64,000 nucleotides of DNA from Plotosus lineatus (GCA_024760905.1 CM045735.1:13573249-13637248); one strand, 5' to 3'; positions 11,204-23,764 are shown, counted from the stretch's first letter. Notes: generated from the sequence alone by a model not told the origin. Made by a program: numbers and translations.

Positions 11204-12700
11204 TATTATTTATTAATTAATTTATCAGTAGATTTATAACTCCTGTGCTTTACGTAAATCTCTTTTTCCGTTCTGTTGGGTTTTTTTTTTTTTTTAGTTG
11301 AATTATGGTTGCATTTGGCATCTAAACAATCCATGATTTGTCCATAATTAAAGGACCAGTGTTATTTTGTCGAATATGAATAAAAGAAGAAAGAAAGGGT
11401 GGGCTGTATGATAACTTCAATATCCATGTCAATCACTAAAAATTGTCAGTGTATCTTGGGTATTAACAGGAGTTTTATAACTCTAACACGAGCTCATCTA
11501 TATTGTTACACACACTAAATAGGTACTAATTGGTCATTAAAATCTCTCGAACATTCATTATTGTTATTTTTTTAGATCGTTGGAACCATCAGTGTTTGTA
11601 GCTTCCATCTATGAATACACCCTGAATGGGAAATCAGTCCATTACAGAACATCTGGATTCAATGAATAATGTGTTGTACAGAAATGGCTACCAGATTTGA
11701 AAAGCAGGTGTACTTTGCAAAATCGTTCCCGGCGATGTGAGTGATTTTTATTTTTATATGGTCGCAAAGAAGCAAGCAGATATGAAGCTCGTGGGAAAAA
11801 CAAATTCCACTTCATGTGATGCATTTACAGCTTTTATTTATGACATGCTCACATTCCTGGAAATCCTATTTCTGATATTTTACCCCCATGTTTTTGGGTA
11901 TGTACATTTTAGAGGGTTGAATTCAAACTTTTTTTGGGATAGGCGATGCCCACTTTGTTTGAAAAATACAAATTTCAAATGCACATGCAAGAATATCTGA
12001 AACAGTAAACGGATGTAGTAACATAGTATCACTGAATTAAACTCCTATCACACAAGTACCGGGAGAACATGTGATGCTTCATGCAGGCAGTAACCCGAGA
12101 TCAGGATCAAAACCCAGGACCTTCGAGGCGGCAACGTTCCCTGTCGTAAACCCGTCACTAAAAAAGCCAAACAGCTGGCGCAAATATATTTAGACATTCA
12201 GTCAGCTACTTCAAACTTCATGGTAGATCTGATGTTCAAAATTCTCCACCGTGGATGTTGTGTACTGTGAAAATGTCGGCAGGCAAAATGATTGTTGTTC
12301 TGTACTTCAGCATTATTTTAGATTTTAGGCCAATGTTTCTTCTCCTCTGCTTTGATTTGTGTGGGTGATTATCCGTCCAGTCTATGGCTGATGAATCATT
12401 CACTGATGAACTCGTTCTCGTTATGGCTGATGAATCGTTCACTGATGGACTGATTTAGCGGTTCATTAGGCCGGCGCTGTTTTGAATAAGGGAAGTCTTT
12501 AGCACTTGTGCCTCACTGCCATTGTTCCATCTTTTGTACATACACCAAACGTGATCACGTAATTGTGGGATGTCGCATGTAATGGCCAGACCACTTTATG
12601 GTGCTCCATTGGAGGGGCCAGACTCTGTGTCATGTTGAGTGAAGGTGTGTCACATGATGAACACACCGACATCATTTACTGACTGATCTACACACTCTGT
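11204..12700. other. Mostly unique stretch
   Basis: No exon recognised. A possible, badly degraded SINE A head lies at about 12050-12160 (ggacct-tcgaggcgg core on the minus strand). Two near-copies of atggctgatgaatc.ttcactgatg occur at 12382-12451. Confidence 0.45.
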
Positions 12701-12704
12701 AACC

Positions 12705-12935
12705 ATTTGATTCCTCTCAAGGTTTCTTCCTTTTGTCTTATAGGGGTTTTTTTTGCCTTGAGTCCATAGCCACAGACTTGCTCATCAAGGATTCATAGGG
12801 CTTATAGTGAAATGTTTAAGATCACAAGTTAAAAATTCTCCACCAAATTAGGTTTTGCAATTTAAAGCTGCTTCATGCAAAATGTCAATTGTGAAAAAGT
12901 GCTGTACAAATACTATTGAATTGAATTGTAATGGT
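12705..12935 (+). mobile_element. Retroposon 3' end with (TTGAA) tail
   Basis: TTCCTCTCAAGGTTTCTTCC, then ttgctcatcaaggattcat, AAAGCTGCTTCATGC and a TTGAATTGAATTG end match the 3' end of a retroposon common in teleosts, as I recall it. No 5' part or coding remains. Confidence 0.6.
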
Positions 12936-13024
12936 GTGACAGAGGGGCGGTTCCTTCTTGGGACATCCCACATATAACGCTTTATGCACTGCTTCGAGAT
13001 TGAGTGTGAATCTGCGCATCTATA

Positions 13025-13527
13025 CAGGGATCCCTCACTTTCCATGGTTAATTGGGACCGAGGACACCCTCCTCCCCCCTCTACCCCCGTGACCGCCAAA
13101 TTCCGAAAAGTAGGATCAACCCCCCCTGACTGATGTATATGTATATGTGTATATAATATCAATAAATACATATTCAACGCTATAAATGCTTATAATAACA
13201 ATTAAACATTCAAAAATAATGCATAAGATGTAAATAAAATATAAATACACACACACACATGTGCACGCACACACAGATGCCCACCTCGCATAAAAATGTT
13301 AGTAGTTTTGATGGGGGTTTCTGGGTTGTTGTTTTCTTTTGTTTGTTTGTTTGTTTGTTTGGGGGAGCTGCATAATTGGCCTTGTTTTTGCAGCATTTTC
13401 CTTAACCTTTCCCCCCCTATTCTTCCTTAATTTCCTTATTTATTTAATTCAATGAATATTTAAAAAAAAAAAACCGCGATGTACTGAAGCCGCATGAATT
13501 GAAGCGCGAAGTAGCGAGGGATCCCTG
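13025..13527 (+). mobile_element. P1 MITE copy 1, complete, about 503 bp
   Basis: TA duplication at 13023-13024 and 13528-13529. Inverted termini CAGGGATCCCTC at both ends. One end continues ACTTTCCATGGTTAATTGGG and the other, inverted, GCTACTTCGCGCTTCAATTC. The middle is AT-rich with a CA-rich core and T/G-rich tracts. No coding sequence. Ends and TA target resemble pogo/Tigger elements. Confidence 0.85.
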
Positions 13528-13529
13528 TA

Positions 13530-13966
13530 TATTTACACTCGCTTGCAGCTTCTGGTATCAGTCATAGGATTTGCAGTGTGTTTATTCCCCTTCCCACTTA
13601 CATCATCACATATGCAACTGATGCTCTTTGAGACCTGTGTTGAGGATGACAGTTTGAGGTCAGCTATGTATCTGTATAGTCTGAGGTGTGGAGATATTGA
13701 GCAAGGGTTGCATGTGCTTCTCAGAGCTGGCTGCAGCTACGGGGTGGAGTTGAGGTCCACATGACGTAGGCCAGATCTCATCAGATAGGAATTTGTCTTG
13801 GATGTAATCGAACGTGTGCCACGTAACCACTTTTCTGTTGTGTATCTGCTGCCCTTGTTCTTACGCTCAGCCACTCCATTTATAATTTGTTTGAATCTTT
13901 CAGAAGAGCTTGTTGTAGGAACCAAATCTGATTGATATCTAACAGAATAAATATACATATACATAC

Positions 13967-14018
<52 letters not shown>

Positions 14019-15765
14019 ATAGCTTTTAGCTGCATGAAACAAATGAAATTGTTCCCTTTCCCCCCCCTTGTTCGGTTTTCTTAGGGTTCGGTTTACGCCT
14101 GACAAATTTACAGAACCCATGTGGGTCACCATATTTGAAGCATTCACCAAAACCTCATTACCTTAGTAAAAAGCAAACAGACGTGCAGTAATGGTGTTAT
14201 ATTGTAAAAAATTCATGATGACTCAATGTAGCCCAGAATGCACTGTTTCAAATTACCCAAGCTGGTTTAATCCATGAAGCAGAGATTTTTATATAATTGG
14301 TTCCAGAGTGATTTTCTTCATTTTGCCTCACGTTAGAGCGGGAAATGAAATTGTGGACACTGCTGTGCTTTTCAGCTTTATGCCTGCTCGTCTTGCTTAT
14401 TTGCAGAGAAGCATGCTGGGGTTCTGTCTGTATTATTGTTCAGATGTTATCAGTTAGCTTAAAGATGAGCATCACACCGAATGCATTCCAGAGGTTTTAT
14501 ACTGGAGGAAGAAACACGGGTTATTATAATATTAAAAACAAGCTCAGTATCATAGCACACAACAATACTTCTGAATCTGAGCTCTGAATAATTCTCCGTG
14601 TCCTAGCAAGGCGAGATTCTATAACTGTTCATGGAGGACACTGTATGGTACCCTGTGTGTGTCAGCCAGATGTACCATCTTCGAGACGCTCTACACTAAT
14701 TTCATGAATATGGAACCAAACATGGATTTAAAATATTTGGGGGTAAGTGTGGCATGGGGGTTTTTTTCGTCACCAAACGCACCTTATTAGCTATACTAAG
14801 TGTGGGCAGCCATTTTCTTTCGCTAACTTACTGTGAAATGAAGGGCAGAGAAGGAAACTAGATAGCGGTTAAGATAGACAGTCTACATTCTCTTGACAGT
14901 GCGATCGGCTGATGGAATTTTTGCTGCTGCCTTGGTCACTGTTACTCTCAAGTATGGCTTACAACAGCATATAGTAAGAAAATACAATGAGGTGTTGACA
15001 GCCCAGAGCTGTAGAGCTTCACTGTAAGTTCTACTACCTAACTACCCAAGATGGCTGGCAGCAGAGCTGTCTGCTGCAGGGTGTACGCGATCTGTTTTAT
15101 ATAATCTATAAGAGAAGGAACAGTTGATGCGCGCACACATAGTGCAGTAATCATTCAACTTACCTGATGTCAGTGCTGGATAAGCCCACTTGTAACAGTC
15201 ACTAAGGATTTGCTGGAAGATTTGCGGCAATTATAATTGAGAAAATATTTTCATTGAGTAAAAAAAAAAAGTTTTTATTTTTTTATTTTTTTATTTTTTT
15301 ATTTATTTTTTTTTTTTAGTATATTTTGGGGTATATTTATTTTACAAGACCTACTCTGTGATCGGACTTGCTGGTTGTTTTTGTTCTTTCCACCCATCCT
15401 GCTTGCTGTTTTATGACACACTCACAGGTGGGCTCATAACTTTAATCTTATCATGTTCATTATTTTACAAGCAGATGTTTGTTTTAAGTTGGAAAACCTG
15501 ATGCTTTGCTGGAACACGCTGTGTTTAGTCATTGTAAATAGTGGCACATTCACCGGAAGCCTTTCTTGATACAACCCAGTAGTATATAACTTGTAATGAT
15601 GTATAAATTGGGTTATTATGCAGTGTGTGCCGACTATTCAATTGATGGCATGTGGACTGGATTTGGCTTATGGGGATGTTTTTTTTTTTTTTTTTGCTGA
15701 TACTTTGTGACAGCGACTCTTTTTTTTTTTTTTTAAGTAATAAATGACTACATACATTTTTTCGC
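13530..15765. other. Unique stretch with TA and T-rich tracts
   Basis: Holds a (TA)n run at 13968-14014 and (ATTTTTTT)-like repeats at 15264-15318. A 137-codon minus-strand frame (13737-14150) reads through the TA array and looks like no known protein. Nothing else seen. Confidence 0.5.
13968..14014. repeat. (TA)n microsatellite
   Basis: Uninterrupted TA run. Confidence 0.95.
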
Positions 15766-16104
15766 TACAGGGATCCCTTGCTACTTCGCACTACAATTCA
15801 TGCAGCTTCAGTGCATCGTGTTTTTTTTTTTTTTTTTTTTTTTTTAAATATTCATCGAATTAAAAATAAGGAAATTAAAGAAAAATAGGGGGAAAAGTTA
15901 AGGAAAATGCCGCAAAACAAGGCCAATTATGCAAAAAAAACAAAAAAACAACAAACGAAAACAAAAAACAACCCAAAACCCCCCATCAAAACTAGAGTGG
16001 TTTTTTGAACAGACGTTAACGGTACCGTAACTCATACCATAGGTCCTCAAATTAAGTGAAAAAATTATTGAATACTGTACACTATGTTATGGTCTCCGTT
16101 GTGA

Positions 16105-17735
16105 GAGACTCTGGTTTTGGTGTCACTGTTAGAGAAGCTGTTATATACTGGATATTGAAAATATAATTGATCTGAATTATAAAGGTAAATTAAGACATTG
16201 TGACACCCTCATATCAATATGGTTATCTCGGAATCTTACACCTTTGGGAAGAATAACTGTGCTGAAATCTCTAATCCTTCCTAAATTGAACCACCTCTTT
16301 GCCGCGTTACCTAACCCTCCTGATAAACAAATTGGGGACTTCCAGAATAAATGCTTCCGATTCATATGGGGAAATAAACCGGATAAGGTTAAACTTGATC
16401 AACTAATTTGTTCTGTTAAAGTCGGTGGCTTAAATGCCCCTGATATAAAAGAAATCATACTAGCTCAAAAAATGTCAGTGATCAGACGCTTCTACAGTAC
16501 TCAATCAAAATGGTGTAATCTTTTTTCTGAAAACTTACCCAAACTCAGAAGCGAAATTATTTTCTAATGCAATTATGGTAATTTTAGAAACGTGATCATT
16601 CCACTTGTTTGCAATAATTTTTACTGTGATCTTCTCGATGCATGGTGGGACTTGATATCCAGACATGGGGAAACATTCAGAAGAAAATATTGCTTCTCAA
16701 AGCAATCTGGTATAACCACAACATCTTAATAGACCAAAAAACTATATTCTACCCTAAATGGAGAAAAATGGGTGTTATATTTATCAATGACCTCATTAAT
16801 GAGTCTGGAAAATTTGACTCCCATGATGTGTTTGAAAACAAGTATAAGATAAAAGTGAATTTTCTTGAATACGCAGGAGTTATTAATTCAACTAAAACAT
16901 ATATCAATAGAATTGACATTAGTTTAGAGGCAATAAGGAAAAATGAGAACCCTGTACAGCCATTTATACTTAAATGTTTTGACAAGACAAACAAAAGGAA
17001 GTCAAGTGTTCTACAGGGCTTTCATTAAGATAAAAGAAGTTCAGAATCAACATTGTATAAAATGGAACAATATTCTAGAGAAAGAAATAGATTCCATCTC
17101 TTGGCAAAAGTACAACCACATACCGTTTTGCTCTTCCAAAGATACTAATCTACAATGGTTCCAATATCAACTTCCACATCATTTTCTACCCACAAACAGC
17201 AGACTTTTAAAGATGAAATATGTCGAACAAGACCAATGTAGGTATTGTTCTGTCTTCTTAGAAACTATCCCACATTTCTTTTTCGATTGCAGCAAGGCTA
17301 CTCCAATTTGGCAAAGACTTGAAAGTCTTAACATCAAATTAGATCTACAACTAAACTTCACTAAAAAACAAATCTTATTTGGTTTAGGTCGTAAGAATAA
17401 TGATCCAATTAATGTGATTCTTATTCTCTTCAAAGCTATTATTTTCAGACATAGAACAGCAAAACAAATGCCAACCTTTTAATTCTTCCAACATAAGCTA
17501 AAACAATATTACGAAATGACAAAATATTCTGAAAAGATAAAATTGTCCACTGATAATTTTTTTAAGTTTTGGTCTATTTGTCTTGTATTGTTTTCTGAAT
17601 GAACATTTAATGTGACTTATTTATTTTCATAATTGTACGATAGTTGTTGCCCGGGAGTACATTTGTAAATCGCAAATATGGAAAAAAAAACCCAATAAAA
17701 TTATATACATAAAAAACAAACAAACAAAAAAAACA
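16105..17735 (+). mobile_element. L1/Tx1-like LINE, 5'-truncated and frameshifted
   Basis: A plus-strand 3' portion of an L1-clade ORF2. Readable pieces are NLTPLGRITVLKSLILPKL, LFAALPNPPD and FRFIWGNKPDKVK (about 16160-16566, frame 2), a middle part in frame 1 (16642-17028), then frame 2 again to 17482 with a zinc-knuckle-like C-terminal (C-x2-C in CRYC, then HFFFDC). LPLSLLGRINVIK-like and LPNPP motifs are L1/Tx1 hallmarks in fish. A 3' UTR and an A-rich end (17680-17735) follow. The endonuclease and most of the reverse transcriptase are absent. Confidence 0.8.
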
Positions 17736-17739
17736 CAGT

Positions 17740-18086
17740 ACAGTTAAAACATAACAACAATAAAGATAAGAATTTTTACTTTTATGGTGGTGAGCAGTTG
17801 ACATATGTAAATGTTGGAGAGGGAAAGAGGAGGCGGATCCCCTTCCATAACAGAGAAAGAGAGAGGAAGCGGATCCCCCTTCCATAACAGCTTCAGGTGA
17901 ATCAGCCAAAGGTGTTTTTTCTCTTGCTACTTGCTTTGGTGTGGAAGACTCTTCTTCAGGATGACCCTTTCTTTTCTTGAAGAACATTTCTAGCGTGGCT
18001 TGTTTCTGCCTTCTTTTTAAAACCTTACGGAAGTGGCTCATGACCTCATCGTTAAAGGTGTTCACTGCGGTACATAGTATCAACAA
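17740..18086 (-). pseudogene. Tigger-like transposase C-terminal remnant
   Basis: The minus-strand frame starts MLILCTAVNTFNDEVMSHFR and continues VLKRRQKQATLEMFFKKRKG. SHFR..LKRRQKQ.TL..F is typical of the C-terminal tails of Tigger/jerky-type transposases as I recall them. A repeated segment (GGATCCCCTTCCATAACAG, twice at about 17836-17890) follows. The HTH and DDE domains are absent, so it cannot be active. Confidence 0.55.
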
Positions 18087-18597
18087 CTTCCAGCCTTCCT
18101 CAGAACAGCTTTATCAGGGTGATACATAGTATCAACAACTTCCGGACTTCCGAAACGCGTGCATTTCCCCTCCATCTCGGCCTTGGTTTTTTCCGTGCTT
18201 TTTTTAGAGTTCGACTTCCAGGACAAAAAAAAACGCTGGATTTTTTGGTCGAATTCCGATTCGTTCAACCTCTAAAGCGTTTGAGTACCGAAGTATCACT
18301 GTACTTACATTTTTCTGTGAAGTGCGCATCTGTGTGTGTATGTGTGTGTGTATTTATATTTTATTTATATCTTATGCATTATTTTTGAATGTTTAATTGT
18401 TATTATAAGCATTTATAGTTTTGAATATGTATCTATTGATATATATACATATATACATGTTTGTATACGTCAGTCAGGGGGGTCGATCTTACTTTGCGGA
18501 ATTCGGCAGTTGCAAGGAGATCTCGGTCCCAATTAACCACGGAAATTGAAGAATCCCTGTAACTGTGTATATGATGTAGTTACACACGTAACCATTT

Positions 18598-18806
18598 ACT
18601 CTCGCATCCACAGTTAGAGGCAATTTGGAACAGCCCATGTACTTTAGACTATGGGAGGAACCCGGAGTATCCACAGGAAAGGAGCCATCCAGGGGGAGAG
18701 CTTTCAAAGTCCACACAGAAAATGTCCTCACTGAGCCCAGGACTTGAACATTGGACCTTTTCCTTGTGAGGCGAATATGCCAATCACTATACCACCGTGC
18801 CGTCCA
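18598..18806 (-). mobile_element. SINE A, 5' two-thirds
   Basis: Head (inverted ggacggcacggtggtatagtg at 18787-18806) and core with agtctaaagtacatggg and ggaacccggagta motifs. The 3' tail is absent. Confidence 0.75.
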
Positions 18807-19250
18807 AATATGGTTTTAGTGAATGGAAAGCGCAATAGTGCAGACGCAAAGACATTCTGGACAGTTGCCTTCTTCTAGCCTTTGGGCAATGTTTGAGGAA
18901 GAACAAATAAGGGTGTGTTGGTCAGGTATACACTCACATTACCAGATAGTGCATTTGTGTTCTGAGACTGCCATCTGGATTAATCGTGAGCTCGAGTGTG
19001 GATGAAGCATATAGGATTTTCTTGGGCTTGAAATGGTTTAGACAGCGCCAGGATGAATTCCTTTTCTAAATCGGACTTTTGATGAACCAAGTAGAAATAA
19101 CATTGCTGAGCACTTATGTAATTGTAATTATTCCTTAAATGTCAATGAAAAAGTAACCCCACCCCATTCTGCGTTTTATTCTCTCAAATCTCTGTTACTC
19201 TTACTATTGGATCTGTGCTCTGATTTTTTTTTTTTTTTTTTTTTTGCTCA
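18807..19250. other. Unique stretch, nothing recognised
   Basis: No exon or transposon seen; a T run at about 19227-19245. Confidence 0.5.
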
Positions 19251-19258
19251 GTGTGGTG

Positions 19259-19715
<457 letters not shown>

Positions 19716-20051
19716 TCTGAGTGAGAATCAGAAAATATAAGGTTTAGGGATTGCAAGCGCTGTCAAGAAAAGAATATCTATCTATAAATAAATCTTTCTT
19801 GGCACGTGACAGAAAGGTACAGGTCAGTGTTAGTTAGTATGTGCATAGAACAGGTAGTGCAAGACATCTCTGGCTTCCCAAAGCATACAAATGACCGTTC
19901 TGATATTTTTGATTGAATTTTAATTTGATTAACATGATTATTTAGTGATACAATGTTATAGAAACAATAAACCGTGCTCGTGACTAATATTCATGATTTG
20001 CTTTACTGATTACTCTCTTGTTTCTTCTCTCCTCTCACTCTGCTTTCACAG

Positions 20052-20160
20052 GGGACTGAGGCCTGGCCGCAACCTGGAAGCCGACAACATAGTGCCTGAG
20101 CTTGCCAGGAGTATCCATCCGCGGGAGAGGCCTGACTGGGAGGAAACTATCAGCGCTATG
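20052..20160 (+). CDS. arhgap32: arhgap32 coding exon, N-terminal region before the PX domain
   Basis: Exon of a RhoGAP that inactivates Rho-family GTPases at the cytoplasmic face of membranes and in neurons (family knowledge). The acceptor is a pyrimidine-rich stretch ending TTTCACAG at 20051 and the donor is ATG|GTGAGA at 20161. The 109 bases start with the last base of a split codon and end in phase 0. The reading includes VPEL and HPRERPDWEET followed by SAM, a signature I recall from the N-terminus of long ARHGAP32 (HPRERPDWEETLSAM in mammals). The start codon is not here. A CA-rich tract begins about 18 nt after the donor. ARHGAP33 is the nearest alternative, but its sequence here is less similar as I remember it. 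Confidence 0.88.
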
Positions 20161-20169
20161 GTGAGATTC

Positions 20170-20177
<8 letters not shown>

Positions 20178-20228
<51 letters not shown>

Positions 20229-20382
20229 ATTCACACACACACACACACACATACACACACACATGTGCACACACACGCGCACATACACACATGCATACAC
20301 ACACACATAGACACACACATGCATACGCACACGCGCTCACACACACACACATGCACATGCACACGCACGCGCGCACACACAA
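20178..20382. repeat. CA-rich tract beside the 20160 splice donor
   Basis: About 205 bases of (CA)n, starting perfect and becoming interrupted by ACATGC and ACGCGC variants. It begins about 18 nt into the intron. CA repeats near 5' splice sites bind hnRNP L and can enhance or repress exon use (established). An effect here is inference. Confidence 0.95.
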
Positions 20383-21029
20383 ATTCTCAAGTGTAGTAAT
20401 TACAGGGCAAATCCCTACTCACTGATAAAGTGTCTTACAATACTACCATCACTCCCGCGTTCCTGTAGGAGGATTTCACACTACTCTTATTGCATTTTAT
20501 ACTAATTACATTCCATCTCATTGGTTTCAGTTTGGTTAAATTTCATTATAAATGCATTATTACAATAAAAACAGTGTGCAGTGATATCAGTTTAACCATG
20601 ACAGATACTTAAAAAGATTCTCGTGTTCAAAGTTTGGGTTTTTGCATGGCATTTTGTTTAACATGATCAAATTTGGAATTGTGTCCAATTTAAAAACTCG
20701 ACGCATGCTTACAGTGCGTCCTGTGCAGCTGGAACAGAGGGGTCTCCATGGCAACCTCGCCGATAGCTGATGTTGTTTTGAGCACAGACAGATTGGAGGG
20801 ATTATCCGTAAAGACCAGAGTCTCTGAAATATGGTGGCTCTATTTGTGTCAGTGTGTTTGTTTTCTCATTTTACTTACAAATTATATATTAGGCCAGAAT
20901 AATAATAATATCTAACACATGACTTAATGGTGTATGTGTAGTATATCGTATATGACTGATGTGAAGGGTGGAACCCATCTTCTAGTGTAGGAATTAGTAC
21001 GTATTTAGCCGTAATGTATGTTGCACAGG
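20383..21029. other. Unique stretch, nothing recognised
   Basis: AT-rich intron sequence with no repeat or coding signal identified. Confidence 0.5.
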
Positions 21030-21232
21030 TCAAGGGTGTCCAACCCTGTTCCTGGAGATCTACCGCCCTGAAGACTGAAAACTCCATGTGACAAATCTAA
21101 TCATCACCTTAAGTCTTCATTTCAAGGTCCTAAGCCTTGATGAGATGATTGGATGGTCAGATGGGCGGGATTAATGTTTGGGGAAACTTTTTCAGGAGGG
21201 TAGATCTCCAGAAACATTGTTGGGCCCAAGAT
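21030..21232. mobile_element. Palindromic MITE-like element
   Basis: Left end ccaaccctgttcctggagat and ctaccgccctg; right end gagggtagatctccag and aaacattgttgg, an imperfect inverted repeat about 200 bp apart. It matches a short palindromic repeat common in teleost genomes as I recall it. Target duplication is unclear. Confidence 0.55.
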
Positions 21233-21574
21233 GATTTTGAGTGTCCTGATAATTGATTGTGTAGTAATTAGTTTTAGGTGATGATTATAACACTGTACTA
21301 ATCCTATTAATACAGCGACAGCAACAAGGTTAAACACTCATGGTATCACAGTGTCATGATGTCATACGTTTTCCTGGTTTCTTTACATTTTTTGAAATAG
21401 GAATGGGTTCTGTCTGTCTGTCACACTTTAGTTTCTTGACCTTTACTTGCCACACGTTGCAGCTGGTGCTTTCAAAGTTGGTATGCTTCTTCACTGCTAT
21501 TAGTGGTCAGATTGGTTTGTATCGGAGTGACTTTGACCTACTTTTGAAGGTCACAAAGGCAAAAACTGTACTTA

Positions 21575-22000
21575 CCGTATTTGACGTGTTAAGCGCCCAG
21601 GTGCTTTAAAAATGGAAGTGGGTGGGCGCTTATTAAAATGCTTACCAGCAGCGTGGAACGATAAGTGCTTATTACCATCGAGGTGGAAAACACGAATAAT
21701 AACAGAACAATAAAAGAGTTTTAATGGTATTTGCATTATTCTTTTTGTGGTGTCAACCAAACTACTTACATGAAAGATGAAAATAAACAGAAAACAGCAT
21801 AATCTTTAATAAAAGACCCCTTTCTTTTCCCTCTCGGTGCTTTTCCTTTAAACATTTTCCCGGATGTAAAATTGAGCCAATCAACACGAATATCAACTTT
21901 AGCACATGGCATATTGAACCAATCAACACAAACATAAACAAAAGCACATGGCCAGGAAATGTATGAAGTTAGTGGGCAGGAGAATCGGGTGAAAAATCCT
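21575..22000 (-). mobile_element. P3 MITE copy 1, truncated
   Basis: Starts after TA with CCGTATTTGACGTGTTAAGC and GCGCCC. Shares internal sequence, in inverse orientation, with the complete copy at 48036-48896 (twice-occurring caatcaacac.aa and agcacatgg[c/a]). It ends at about 22000, where a SINE B begins. Confidence 0.7.
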
Positions 22001-22001
22001 C

Positions 22002-22212
22002 GTCATTGGGCCCATTTCAGCCGACTCTTAGTGAGGGCAGAGTATACCCTGGACGGCTCGCCACGCTATCGCAGGGCGGAAACACGCTGACAGCTATGCA
22101 GCTACTTTTGTCGAATGTCAGCAATGGTTCTTTTACATGAACCTCACACCATAGACAGTGAGAGACATGGCCGGCCTTTGATAACCCAGTTCGCTGAACT
22201 GGGGGCAGTGGT
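22002..22212 (-). mobile_element. SINE B, truncated at both ends
   Basis: Body and part of the shared tail on the minus strand (cagccgactct, cgcagggcggaaacacgctg, gacatggccggcctttg). Confidence 0.8.
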
Positions 22213-22547
22213 CTATTTTCATTTGTTATTTATTTTGGGGTTTTTTGGGGGATGGGTGGTAGATTGCTTGCACAACATTCAACTTTAATAGAAAGCCATT
22301 AGAATTTAGTTCAATTTTAAAATCGATTATTATTATTTTTTTAATTAATACAAACTTAAGGTTATGAACGCACCTTCTTAAAATCATGAAAACATATCAA
22401 AGCCAGTCCAATTTATTTGCTGTTTCTTATTAAAACCTTTCAGTAAAACAAATATATGATTATTACTGTGAATTTTCGAGATGCTTTGCTATTTAGATTT
22501 TTTTTTTTTGTTGTTGTTATTTTTTTGTTCTGATTCTTGGTCTTGTT
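22213..22547. other. Unique AT-rich stretch
   Basis: Nothing recognised; several homopolymer T runs. Confidence 0.5.
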
Positions 22548-22835
22548 TAGGGTTGGAGTTCCAGGGAGGCTGGAGCCCATCTCTGCCAACTCTGTGTACA
22601 ACCCATTGCAGGGAAACACACACAAAGTCATTCACACTGATACTCACACCATGGCGCTGTTTGGAACAGCTAGGTAGCCTAATGTGTATGCCTTTAGCCT
22701 TTGGGAGGAATTGAGAGTACCAAGAGGAAACCTGCACAAGAACAGAGAGAAAATGCAAATTCCACATAGGACAGCCCTCACCGAGCCCAGGACCTGAACT
22801 CGGGACCTTGTTACTGTGAGGCAGGCGTTCTTTGA
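22548..22835 (-). mobile_element. SINE A, old copy
   Basis: Minus-strand core (cctttgggaggaa, gcacaagaacagagagaa, cccaggacctgaactcggg) with many substitutions and partial ends. Confidence 0.65.
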
Positions 22836-23036
22836 GCCAACTGCATACAGTGGTCAACCTCAGTATGCTCTTACTTTTCCTCGATGTGACTGCTGCGTTA
22901 TTTTCCTCCCAACACCAAAAAGCATATTTGATTGGATATACTCAACTTCATGTCCACATCTGCCCCAGTCTGAGTGCTGGGGGCGGAACATGTAGAGACA
23001 GACCTCTATTAAAGTTACTGTATTTGGTTGTATAGT

Positions 23037-23356
23037 GGCGGCACGGTGGCATAGTGGTTAGCATGTCTGCTTCACAGCAAGAAGGTCCTGGGTTTATAGC
23101 CCAGCTTGGGCGTTTCTGTGGGGATTCTGTTTTCTTCGGGTATTCCGGTTTCATCCCACAGTCCAAAAACATGCACAGCAGGCCGATTGGCTGTTCCAAA
23201 TTGCGCATAGCTGTGAGTCTGTGTGTGAATGGTTGTATGTGTGTTGGCCCTGAAATGGCTTGACGAGCTCGCCAGCCCTTGCCCAGAGTTGGCTGAGATG
23301 GGCGCCAGTCTCCACACTATCCTAATTAGAATCACGGAAATGAATGAATGAATGTA
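23037..23356 (+). mobile_element. SINE A, full length
   Basis: Head GGCGGCACGGTGGCATAGTG with A box TGGCATAGTGG. The B-box region GGTTTATAGCC is mutated. Core cagtccaaaaacatgcaca, shared tail and (GAATG)3. Confidence 0.85.
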
Positions 23357-23416
23357 TGTAGTACATGCACATGAATTTTACAGTCAATATTTACATGAAT
23401 TGGGTGTGGTAACATT

Positions 23417-23764
23417 CAGTGGGTGGCCTGGTGGTAAAGGGGTTGGATCACTGATCCTAAGGTTGGGGGATTAATCTCTACTCTCAACGGGCTGTCTAAC
23501 CCCCAACCCCCACCCCCGTTCAGCTAACTGGGTTATCATAGGCCGGCCATGTCGCTCACTGTTTATGGTGTGAGGTTCATGTAAAAGAACCATTGCTGAC
23601 TTTCGACAAGAGTAGCTGCATAGCCGTCAATGTGTTTCTACCCTGCGATGGAGTGGCAAACTGTCCAGGGCATACTCTGCTCTCGCCCGGTGTCGGCTTG
23701 GGTGGGCACCAGCCTCCCCGCGACCCTAATTAGCATTAAGCAGTTGCAGAAAATGAATGAATGA
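23417..23764 (+). mobile_element. SINE B, full length
   Basis: Head AGTGGGTGGCCTGGTGG, body (ggccggccatgtcgctcactg), shared tail with aatgaatgaatg. AACATTC occurs on both sides, a possible short target duplication. Confidence 0.8.

Larger units (their letters stand above)
15995..18301 (-). mobile_element. Deleted Tigger-like element inside P1 copy 2
   Basis: Right terminus, inverted, is CAGTGATACTTCGGTACTCA, preceded and followed by the P1 TA target (15993-15994, 18302-18303). The left terminus GAGTGGTTTTTTGAAC is diverged. A transposase C-terminal remnant lies on the minus strand (17740-18086). The element is itself split by an L1-like LINE. Confidence 0.6.
15768..18559 (-). mobile_element. 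P1 MITE copy 2, carrying nested insertions
   Basis: Left terminus CAGGGATCCCTTGCTACTTC after TA (15766-15767); right terminus GAATCCCTG before TA (18560-18561). Opposite orientation to copy 1. P1 sequence stops at ATCAAAACTA (15994) and resumes CTTACATTTTTCTGTG at 18304, exactly where other copies are continuous. So about 2.3 kb at 15995-18301 is a later insertion. Confidence 0.85.

Noticed and set aside
13737..14150. 137-codon minus-strand frame
   Set aside because: Crosses a TA array, has no recognisable domain and no convincing splice sites.
16244..17482. Possible functional reverse transcriptase gene
   Set aside because: The reading shifts frame twice, has a stop at about 16566 and lacks the endonuclease and RT core; it is a dead LINE fragment.
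18080..18268. 62-codon minus-strand frame next to the Tigger C-terminus, considered as its N-terminal HTH
   Set aside because: No MGPKK start or HTH signature; probably untranslated sequence of the deleted element.
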